From: Candidatus Falkowiibacteriota bacterium
Lineage (GTDB): Bacteria; Patescibacteriota; Patescibacteriia; UBA2591; JABMQE01
Length of the DNA: 5,186 bases
Reading direction: 5' to 3'
NCBI GenBank assembly: GCA_013203415.1
Contig: JABMQE010000049.1
Location: 1 to 5,186 of the forward strand
The first letter of the stretch is position 1. Every line of letters begins with the position of its first letter. Under the pieces are notes generated by a model that had not been told where the DNA came from, did no database searches, and was given only the letters and a program-made list of their open reading frames with translations. The translations under genes and the position numbers were made by a program. Shown here in pieces: positions 1-5,186 of the stretch.

Positions 1-49
1 ATAGATGCCACTATAGTGGCATCGTCGATGCCATCATGATGGCATCTAT
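1..49. repeat. Tandem pair of perfect 20-bp palindromes
   Basis: Two perfect palindromes lie at 4-23 (GATGCCACTATAGTGGCATC) and 27-46 (GATGCCATCATGATGGCATC), separated by GTC, giving a 23-bp period. Their 7-nt arms (GATGCCA/TGGCATC) are identical. The central hexamers, CTATAG and TCATGA, differ at four positions but both stay self-complementary. The outer ends at 1-10 and 40-49 are also exact reverse complements, so the block can fold as two hairpins or as one larger structure. A T-rich stretch follows at 47-58 on the plus strand, so the second hairpin could end plus-strand transcription arriving from the left. The block touches the window edge and may have more units outside. Its function is unknown: terminator pair, protein-binding palindromes and mobile palindromic repeat are all possible. 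Confidence 0.85.
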
Positions 50-70
50 TTTTATTATAGTATATTTTGA

Positions 71-108
71 AAAAAAACAAAAACCGCCGAGCTAAGCTCG
101 ACGGTTTT
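71..108 (-). terminator. Intrinsic terminator of the minus-strand gene run
   Basis: AAAACCG (80-86) pairs with CGGTTTT (102-108), and CGAGC (88-92) pairs with GCTCG (96-100) around a TAA loop; the only mismatch in the stem is C87/A101. Read on the minus strand, the hairpin runs straight into an almost unbroken T tract (complement of 70-83, interrupted once by G). It lies 47 nt after the stop codon of the 415-residue gene, the right place for a Rho-independent terminator of that gene. The plus-strand side has only four T residues before ATAG, so activity in that direction would be weaker. Confidence 0.88.
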
Positions 109-154
109 ATAGTATTCATAAATAATTTGGCTTCGCTGCTATAAAGCCAGCAGA

Positions 155-1402
155 TTATCGTATCCCAGTATCGCATAATAAATCCAATTCATACATAGTA
201 TCCGGCGCTATTATAATATTTTTTGTTTCGCACTGGGGAAAAGGAATTTCTCCTATTGCCTGAACACTGTATTCACCAGGCGGCAATATTACTTCATATT
301 TGCCGTCTTTATCCGATCCGGCAGTTGCAAACGGAGAACTTTTTGGGCTGCCGATTGCTATAACCTGCACAATAGTCGAGTATGGTTTGTCGTTACAATC
401 CGGATCAGGCGGATCTTTCATAACCGGACAGATTGGCCCAACCAACACAACCCCGAAAACACCCGACTTTAACGGCAAAATTCCCTCAGAATCATCACCT
501 TTGTCGTCAAAAAAATTGTTTGGCGTAAAAGTTTTAACAAGTCTTTCAAAATTATCAGTATCCCTGCTGCCTGATTCGTATGGATAATGCGAAAGCGTAA
601 ACACTTTTTCATTATCCAAAAAAACATAATGCAATTCTTCTCCGCCAGCCCCAGCCGCTTTGGTTACTACTCTAGTGCCAACCATATCCTTTATAAAAAC
701 ATCACTTTTAGAAACCAAAAACTCGCTTCCCTCTACCCATAAATTTTGGCTAAACATTTCGGCAACACTTTTTGGGTTGCCGTCTACACCAAGCATAAGC
801 ACAGATACCTGAAACCAAGGGGCTAAAGCATAAATTTCTGTGCCTCCGGGAATCGCTAAGCTTTCAGTATGGGTAAAAAAGATTGAGTGATTATTCTTAT
901 ACGAATACCAGCCCTCTGGATACCATAGAATAAAATCATCATTAACAAATGATTTATTTAAAACATCTATTACCCCAACTTTTTCAAGAAGTATAGTAAT
1001 ATCCGCCTCTTTTTTTATTTTTACATCCAAACGTTTTGATAAATTTTTAAGAAATTTTTTATATCCATTATTGGACAAAGATTCCTCACCCGAAATTACC
1101 AAATCAGTGACAGTTCTTTTAAACTTTAATTCCCCTCCCTCTAACTTATAAATACCTTCGGGTGTCTTTACCCCATCAAAGTCCGCCTCTATCAGGCCTG
1201 GGATTGCTTCCAGATACATAAACGCGCTAAAACCCTCGATAGGCTGCCCCAACTGTTCTACCCCAGCCCGGCTAATATCCAAACGAAAAAATGGGGTATA
1301 ATCAACAAATGTACTATTTTTATACATAACTCCTGCTATAATTCCTGCGCCTGTTAATAGCATAATAATTCCTGCGATGATGATTATTGTTATCTTACTC
1401 AT
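155..1402 (-). CDS. Membrane-anchored exported protein with C-terminal carboxypeptidase-regulatory-like domain
   Basis: This 415-residue protein of unknown function is probably tethered to the membrane and exposed outside the cell. Residues 4-26 form one hydrophobic helix after a short basic start (MSK), like an uncleaved signal anchor; no lipobox cysteine is seen. Residues about 48-145 contain the stretch PGLIEADFDGV followed by a helical part. Residues about 150-296 (FILWYPEGW through FERLVKTFTP) resemble the PsbP/Mog1-like alpha-beta pattern seen in many exported bacterial proteins. Residues about 313-415 look like a carboxypeptidase-regulatory beta-sandwich, with DKDGKYEVILPPGEYSVQA as the typical core. 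All four cysteines (325, 336, 391, 410) lie in this last domain, suggesting two disulfides in an oxidising compartment. The ATG start is chosen because it precedes the anchor directly; no clear Shine-Dalgarno sequence precedes it. It is last in the run, 97 nt after the 92-residue gene and before a terminator. From memory, this layout recurs in Patescibacteria. Domain names are pattern-based. Confidence 0.85.
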   Translation of the reverse strand: MSKITIIIIAGIIMLLTGAGIIAGVMYKNSTFVDYTPFFRLDISRAGVEQLGQPIEGFSAFMYLEAIPGLIEADFDGVKTPEGIYKLEGGELKFKRTVTDLVISGEESLSNNGYKKFLKNLSKRLDVKIKKEADITILLEKVGVIDVLNKSFVNDDFILWYPEGWYSYKNNHSIFFTHTESLAIPGGTEIYALAPWFQVSVLMLGVDGNPKSVAEMFSQNLWVEGSEFLVSKSDVFIKDMVGTRVVTKAAGAGGEELHYVFLDNEKVFTLSHYPYESGSRDTDNFERLVKTFTPNNFFDDKGDDSEGILPLKSGVFGVVLVGPICPVMKDPPDPDCNDKPYSTIVQVIAIGSPKSSPFATAGSDKDGKYEVILPPGEYSVQAIGEIPFPQCETKNIIIAPDTMYELDLLCDTGIR

Positions 1403-1432
1403 GGTTTTGTGGTTAGGGTTGATAAAATTTTA

Positions 1433-1489
1433 TTAGCTTTCCATAAGCTCTCGAACTTCTTCGTCTGGTTGGGTTGTTTTGGTTGGCAT
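1433..1489 (-). CDS. Possible 18-residue small protein
   Basis: An ATG-to-TAA reading frame in the gap between the 92- and 415-residue genes encodes MPTKTTQPDEEVRELMES. It starts 10 nt after the preceding stop codon and ends 30 nt before the next start. The composition is plausible for a real peptide (polar N-terminus, acidic amphipathic C-terminus), but a frame this short can occur by chance. There is no clear Shine-Dalgarno sequence, and an in-frame TAA lies one codon before the ATG, so it is not the tail of a longer frame. It could be a leader peptide or coupling element, or nothing. I do not recognise it. Confidence 0.2.
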   Translation of the reverse strand: MPTKTTQPDEEVRELMES

Positions 1490-1499
1490 AGTTTAATCT

Positions 1500-1778
1500 T
1501 TATTTCTTACCCCTTTTTACAGCCCTCGAAGTATAAGCCACGTCTTCTACTGCAGCAAGTTTGGCTTTACACATTACTTCCCTTATGGCGCGAGGAATGT
1601 CATCAATGTAGTGAAAAAGTTCATTTTGTGCCCTGATATTTTTGGATATATTAGCTTCTAAATGAACGTTTCCATTCGACCAGAATGGAGTTTGCATATT
1701 CCTTTTACCAATCTTGTCCGGTAAACCATTAGTAAAAAAACGAACAGTGATACCGATTGTTTTGTTGTCTTTTTTCAT
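1500..1778 (-). CDS. Conserved-looking 92-residue hypothetical protein
   Basis: I do not recognise a named family. The N-terminus (KTIGITVRFFTNGLP, residues 6-20) reads as a beta strand and turn. Residues 30-43 contain the phrase TPFWSNGNVHLEAN, which looks like a second strand. Residues 44-75 (SKNIRAQNELFHYIDDIPRAIREVM and on) look helical with a proline break, and the end is strongly basic (SRAVKRGKK). There is no signal peptide or membrane segment, so it should be cytoplasmic, and the basic tail would allow nucleic-acid binding. It begins 51 nt after the hsdR stop codon on the same strand and may be cotranscribed with it. The ATG start is followed by a lysine-rich run and preceded by AT-rich DNA without a Shine-Dalgarno sequence. 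A restriction-linked role is only a guess from position; a general small protein of the host lineage is equally possible. Confidence 0.75.
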   Translation of the reverse strand: MKKDNKTIGITVRFFTNGLPDKIGKRNMQTPFWSNGNVHLEANISKNIRAQNELFHYIDDIPRAIREVMCKAKLAAVEDVAYTSRAVKRGKK

Positions 1779-1829
1779 AATTAAAATTGTTAATTCTTAA
1801 ATATATTAAAATAAATTCTTTGGATATTG

Positions 1830-4800
1830 TTATGACTTACCCACATAATCCTTAAACAATAACTTTGCCTGTTGAAAAATTTGATCTAACAAACTCTCGC
1901 GCTCTTTTTCTGGCACACGTTTTTGCACTAACAGCAATCTAACATTAGCTTTAATCCTTGCCTTCATAACCTCATTACTCGTCCAGTCTGTTGTTAAGCC
2001 ATATTCAATAACACGAACCAGTTCTTTTGCTAAATCCTTTAACTCTTTATCCTTCGTAATGGCGATATTTCCAGATGAAACAATATCATAGAAGGCCTCT
2101 TCCTCTTTACTTAAGCCCAAATTTACATTGGTTTTTTCCGCCTCCCGGATTTCTCGCGCTAATTCAATCAACCGTTCTATAACTTTCGTCGAATTAAGAA
2201 TATTTTTCTCATACTTCTCAATAATCTGTTCCAATAATTCCAAAAGTGAAGTGTAGCGCTTAATATTCCTTCTAATCCGGGCTCTTATCTCGTCTCGTAA
2301 TAGTTTTCTCAAAGTCTCAATAGCCAAGTTCTTAAACTTCATGTTCTTTACTTCTTCTAGAAACTTTTCATCAAAAATGGATATATCGGGCTTGCCTTTA
2401 TCCTGCATCGCGAAAATATCAATCACGCCCTCGGCTGTAATACTCTTGGAGATTAATTCGCGAATTGTTGATTCTATTTTTATATCAATATCCGTGCCTG
2501 GCCCAACCACTGTTCTTTTAACAATTGCCTGTTTCACCCCTTGAAAAAACGCAACTTCATTTCGAATTTTGTTAGCTTCTTGATGCGGCATTGCCAAAGC
2601 ATGCAATTTTGATAACTGCTCTACTTCCCTTAAAAAACTACTTTTTCTTTCCTTATCAATCCCACCTGTTTTTTTATCAGTAATAATTGTGTTAATTGCT
2701 AACTGAAAAAGACGTGCTTGCTCGCCAGGCTTAAGTTTGTTCCAATTAGAATAATCTATCTCCCTAAACATTGTCTTAACCACATCATACTTTTCCATCA
2801 TCTTGTCAATAATCTCTTGCAAAGGTATCATCGCCTGTTTTTGGAAATCAGAGCTATAAATGGCTAAGGCTTTTTTAAGGTTATCAGCAACACCAATATA
2901 ATCAACAATCAAGCCAGCTGGCTTATCTTTAAATATCCGATTAACCCTGGCAATTGCTTGCATTAAAGTATGATTTTTAAGCGGCTTATCAATATACATA
3001 GAATACAAACACGGCACATCAAAACCAGTAAGCCACATATCGCAAACAATCACCATCTTTAAGGAATCATCAGGATTTTTAAATCTTTTTTCTAATTCCT
3101 TGACATCTGTTTCCTTCTGCATCTTATCTTTAAAATCCTCTGACTTAGATATTACCACTGCCACTTCTGGCGCATCTTTCATCTTTGAGATAATTTTATA
3201 CATTTCAACCGCCACCCGACGGCTAATCGTAACAATCATTGCTTTACCCTCAATGCCACCATTGTTAAAATGCTTTACTATATCCTCGGCAATTTGTTTC
3301 AACCGGTCTTCCGCGCCAACCGCCTGCTCCAATCTTGCCCACTTTTTCTTAAACTTTTCCTTATCTTCAAAATCTTGGGCCACCATAATACCTTCAAACT
3401 CCTCATCAAGAAATTCATTTGCAAGATGAAGCGGCACTAATCGACCCTCATAATAAATCGGTACCGTAGCTTCATCTTCAACCGCCCGATTAATTTCATA
3501 TTCGCTGATATAATCACCAAAAACTAAACGAGTATCGCGATTGCGTAAACTAATTGGCGTTCCGGTGATGCCCATAAACGAAGCATTAGGCAAAGCATCA
3601 CGCACATTGCCAGCAAATTTAGCATACTGCGACCGATGCGCCTCATCTGCAATCACAATAATGTTTTCTCTATCAGACAAGAGCTCTCTTTCCGTTTCAA
3701 ACTTCTGAATTGTCGTAAATATCAATTCAGCTCCAGCCGTACTTAAACGTTCTTTTAAATTAGTAATACTTTCAGCTTGTTTAGCCAATGTGTCATAACC
3801 CGTGCGTAAAAATGTTTTATAAAATTGGCCATCAAGATCGTTCCTATCGGTTAAAAATACAAATGTTGGACTGTTTAAATCAGCTAATCTTTTAACTTTA
3901 TTAACATAAAAAACCATTGATAAAGACTTACCACTTCCCTGCGTATGCCAAAAAACACCAATTTTTTTATTACCCTTAGGTTTGGTAGCGCGCAAAGTCT
4001 GCTTTATCGCTTTATTAACCCCATAATACTGATGATAAAGACACATCTTTTTGATATATTTGCTAACATCTTTTTCGCTGTCTGCTTCAAAAACTATAAA
4101 GTTCTGAATAATATCTAATAACCTCTGCTTATGGAAAATCCCCTTAACTGCTGTTTCCAATTCAGAAATGCCCTTATTTTTCTCATCCTCGCTCTCTATT
4201 CCCCGCCAAACTGAAAACCATTCCCAAGACGAAGAAATAGTCCCATGCCTCGCATGCAATAAATCACTGACCAACAATATTTGATTATACTGAAATATAT
4301 CTGGTATTTCGGATTTATATTTTTGTAATTGCCGATAGGCATCTGCAGTGCTCCCGCTCTGGGTTGTGGGACTTTTAAGCTCAAAAACAGCGACTGGAAT
4401 ACCATTAATAAAAATTACAACATCGGGACGACGCACAGTTTCTAATCCTTGGATTGCGTATTGGTTCACTACCAAGAACTCATTATTCAAAGGACTTTCA
4501 AAATCAAAAAACTTAACAATTTTACCTCTTGTCTCTTTCCCTTCCCGAACCTCAACAGCCACACCCTGCGTCAACATCTTAAACACCTCTTTATTAGCAA
4601 TATCCAAACTCGGATGCTCAACTCTCTTAATCATCAGCACGGCCTCATCAATAGCCGTGTCTGGCAACTCCGGATTAAGCCGACGTAAAGACCGCTTTAA
4701 TCGCGGAATTAAAAGCACCTCGCGAAAAGAATCGCGCTCTTGCAAACTTCCCCCCGGCGCCAAATCCGGTCCAAATTCATAATCATACCCCATTTCTTTG

Positions 4801-4856
4801 AGCCAATCTATGACCGGTTGTTCGGCGAGCGAATTTTCGTTAAGATTTTTAGACAT
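1830..4856 (-). CDS. hsdR: Type I restriction enzyme R subunit (endonuclease and DNA translocase)
   Basis: HsdR is the motor and nuclease of type I restriction: with HsdM and HsdS it binds unmodified sites, pumps DNA using ATP and cuts at a distance. At 1008 residues it has normal family length. The N-terminal PD-(D/E)XK nuclease shows D145 (RRPDVVIF), E159-x-K161 (FELKSPT) and the type I Q-x3-Y motif at Q176-Y180. The SF2 motor follows: Walker A TQGSGKS (305-311), motif Ia FLTDRNDLDGQF (334-345), DEAH box (404-407), motif III GITGTP (429-434), motif V around CDMWLTGFDVP (605-615) and motif VI QAIARVNR (633-640). Residues from about 660 to the end are mostly helical and match the HsdR C-terminal region (DUF3387-like) that docks on the methylase. 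All key residues are present with no frameshift, so it should be active. The start MSKNLNENSLAEQPVIDWL matches the usual HsdR N-terminus. No Shine-Dalgarno sequence is visible. HsdM and HsdS are absent from the window. Confidence 0.97.
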   Translation of the reverse strand: MSKNLNENSLAEQPVIDWLKEMGYDYEFGPDLAPGGSLQERDSFREVLLIPRLKRSLRRLNPELPDTAIDEAVLMIKRVEHPSLDIANKEVFKMLTQGVAVEVREGKETRGKIVKFFDFESPLNNEFLVVNQYAIQGLETVRRPDVVIFINGIPVAVFELKSPTTQSGSTADAYRQLQKYKSEIPDIFQYNQILLVSDLLHARHGTISSSWEWFSVWRGIESEDEKNKGISELETAVKGIFHKQRLLDIIQNFIVFEADSEKDVSKYIKKMCLYHQYYGVNKAIKQTLRATKPKGNKKIGVFWHTQGSGKSLSMVFYVNKVKRLADLNSPTFVFLTDRNDLDGQFYKTFLRTGYDTLAKQAESITNLKERLSTAGAELIFTTIQKFETERELLSDRENIIVIADEAHRSQYAKFAGNVRDALPNASFMGITGTPISLRNRDTRLVFGDYISEYEINRAVEDEATVPIYYEGRLVPLHLANEFLDEEFEGIMVAQDFEDKEKFKKKWARLEQAVGAEDRLKQIAEDIVKHFNNGGIEGKAMIVTISRRVAVEMYKIISKMKDAPEVAVVISKSEDFKDKMQKETDVKELEKRFKNPDDSLKMVIVCDMWLTGFDVPCLYSMYIDKPLKNHTLMQAIARVNRIFKDKPAGLIVDYIGVADNLKKALAIYSSDFQKQAMIPLQEIIDKMMEKYDVVKTMFREIDYSNWNKLKPGEQARLFQLAINTIITDKKTGGIDKERKSSFLREVEQLSKLHALAMPHQEANKIRNEVAFFQGVKQAIVKRTVVGPGTDIDIKIESTIRELISKSITAEGVIDIFAMQDKGKPDISIFDEKFLEEVKNMKFKNLAIETLRKLLRDEIRARIRRNIKRYTSLLELLEQIIEKYEKNILNSTKVIERLIELAREIREAEKTNVNLGLSKEEEAFYDIVSSGNIAITKDKELKDLAKELVRVIEYGLTTDWTSNEVMKARIKANVRLLLVQKRVPEKERESLLDQIFQQAKLLFKDYVGKS

Positions 4857-4857
4857 A

Positions 4858-4866
4858 TGTGGATAA
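4858..4866 (-). promoter_or_regulatory. Perfect DnaA-box match in the hsdR leader
   Basis: The minus strand reads TTATCCACA, identical to the high-affinity DnaA-box consensus, ending one base before the hsdR ATG. About 0.04 exact matches would be expected by chance in both strands of a window this size under equal base use. It is a single copy with no cluster around it, so it does not mark an origin. It may be a lone DnaA-binding site that affects hsdR expression, or chance. Confidence 0.3.
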
Positions 4867-4876
4867 CTATTGACTT

Positions 4877-4906
4877 TCTATAAATTTTAACATATAATAA
4901 AGTAAA
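4877..4906 (-). promoter_or_regulatory. Weak candidate promoter for hsdR
   Basis: On the minus strand, TTTACT (4906-4901) and TATAGA (4882-4877) each match four of six bases of the sigma-70 -35 and -10 consensus and are 18 bp apart, within the AT-rich gap just after the GC-rich structured element. Transcription would begin close to the hsdR start, giving a very short leader. In DNA this AT-rich, similar matches are common, so the site is only a candidate; hsdR may instead be read through from the upstream gene. Confidence 0.25.
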
Positions 4907-4910
4907 GGTT

Positions 4911-4968
4911 CCCACCTGCTGACAAGAGCCCCTGGGCTCTCCCCGCTTTTGCGGGGTAGGCGGGTGGG
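4911..4968. repeat. GC-rich three-way-junction palindromic element
   Basis: A 58-nt block of about 71% GC sits in an AT-rich gap. An outer 9-bp stem (4911-4919 with 4960-4968, one G-T wobble) encloses two hairpins placed back to back: AGAGCC/GGCTCT (4925-4930 with 4935-4940) and CCCCGC/GCGGGG (4941-4946 with 4951-4956, TTTT loop). A run of eight T residues follows on the plus strand (4972-4979). As a plus-strand intrinsic terminator it would be strong, yet no plus-strand gene lies upstream. On the minus strand it begins 13 nt after the DUF3800 stop codon but is followed only by a broken T tract. The modular form and foreign base composition suggest a dispersed palindromic repeat that may also end transcription between the two genes. 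Confidence 0.75.
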
Positions 4969-4981
4969 TCATTTTTTTTAT

Positions 4982-5186
4982 TTAATAATATACAATTGAG
5001 CCAATTTTAAAAATTTCATATTCACTTTTTATCTTATCCTTAATTAACTCGTAAGAACGATTTTCTTTCCTTTCCCATTTTATAGTTATAGCCCAACCGC
5101 AATAATCAGCTATTTGGCAATTAACATCAGCTTTTGCTTGATGAAAATATATTTCAAATGGTTTTGCGAATTTTTTCTTTAGATAA
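4982..5186 (-). CDS. DUF3800-family protein, C-terminal part
   Basis: An open frame enters from the right edge and ends at TAA (4982-4984), giving 67 visible residues, so the start and most of the protein are outside the window. The visible part fits the end of DUF3800 proteins: IYFHQAKADVNCQIADYCG (visible residues 12-30) holds the family-typical S/A-K-A-D..xQIADY segment with a conserved aspartate, followed by a W-A-I/x-KWER stretch and the closing RSYELI..KIKSEYEIFK helix. Family members are about 200-300 residues, are often found near mobile or defence genes and have no settled function; a nuclease-like role has been suggested on fold grounds, which I hold loosely. The catalytic N-terminal half cannot be checked here. 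It lies 125 nt upstream of hsdR on the same strand, separated by the structured GC-rich element. The assignment rests on motif memory. Confidence 0.75.
   Translation of the reverse strand, partial: YLKKKFAKPFEIYFHQAKADVNCQIADYCGWAITIKWERKENRSYELIKDKIKSEYEIFKIGSIVYY

Noticed and set aside
1..49. CRISPR-like array because of the 23-bp period.
   Set aside because: Only two units are present, the spacer is 3 nt, and the repeated part is itself palindromic; no cas gene is visible.
55..115. Nine-base direct repeat TTATAGTAT at 55-63 and 107-115 flanking the terminator hairpin, resembling a target-site duplication.
   Set aside because: The DNA is very AT-rich, so a nine-base match over a short distance is unremarkable, and there are no terminal inverted repeats or transposase gene.
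128..153. Overlapping inverted repeats (GGCTT/AAGCC and CTGCT/AGCAG) suggesting a pseudoknot after the 415-residue gene.
   Set aside because: The two helices would leave no connecting loop across a 5-bp stem, which is sterically implausible; at most one weak hairpin can form.
300..587. Plus-strand open frame of 95 codons.
   Set aside because: It lies wholly antisense to the well-supported exported protein gene and its translation is low-complexity Ser/Leu/Pro-rich, typical of a shadow frame.
1422..1433. Perfect 12-bp AT palindrome ATAAAATTTTAT upstream of the 415-residue gene, considered as an operator.
   Set aside because: Palindromes made only of A and T are frequent in such DNA, and there is no second copy or adjacent regulator gene.
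1409..1636. Plus-strand open frame of 75 codons across the gap and the 92-residue gene.
   Set aside because: It is antisense to a more protein-like frame, lacks an evident ribosome-binding site, and its product shows no domain pattern.
4348..4782. Plus-strand open frame of 144 codons within hsdR.
   Set aside because: It is antisense to the conserved HsdR nuclease domain, whose motifs are intact, so the frame is a by-product of hsdR codon use.

Overview
The window is low-GC bacterial DNA with every convincing gene on the minus strand, read right to left. The best guess for the source is a candidate-phyla-radiation (Patescibacteria/Parcubacteria-like) genome. The reasons are the exported protein at 155-1402, whose three-part layout I associate with such genomes, the lack of clear Shine-Dalgarno sequences before all three visible starts, and the short hypothetical genes. 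This placement is an inference from memory of protein style; no rRNA or other marker gene is present.

Layout in the direction of transcription: (1) 4982-5186, the last 67 codons of a protein matching the C-terminal signature of the DUF3800 family, with its 5' end outside the window. (2) 4857-4981, an intergenic gap holding a GC-rich 58-nt element that folds as a three-way junction, followed by an AT-rich hsdR leader with a weak promoter candidate and a perfect 9-nt DnaA-box match. (3) 1830-4856, hsdR, a full-length type I restriction endonuclease/translocase subunit with intact nuclease and helicase motifs. (4) 1500-1778, a 92-residue protein of unknown function. (5) 1403-1499, a gap with a possible 18-codon ORF. 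(6) 155-1402, a 415-residue membrane-anchored exported protein with a cysteine-containing C-terminal beta domain. (7) 71-108, a strong intrinsic terminator that closes the minus-strand run. (8) 1-49, two tandem 20-bp perfect palindromes with identical arms and compensated central bases.

Functionally, the recognisable core is a defence locus: HsdR cuts and translocates unmodified DNA but needs HsdM and HsdS, neither of which is in the window. If they are linked, they most likely lie beyond the right edge, upstream of the DUF3800 gene. The 92-residue protein follows hsdR by 51 nt and could be cotranscribed with it. The exported protein looks like a housekeeping or surface gene rather than part of the restriction system, although it may share the same terminator. 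The least explained parts are the two structured non-coding elements (1-49 and 4911-4968) and the 92-residue protein. I see no proof of a new system.
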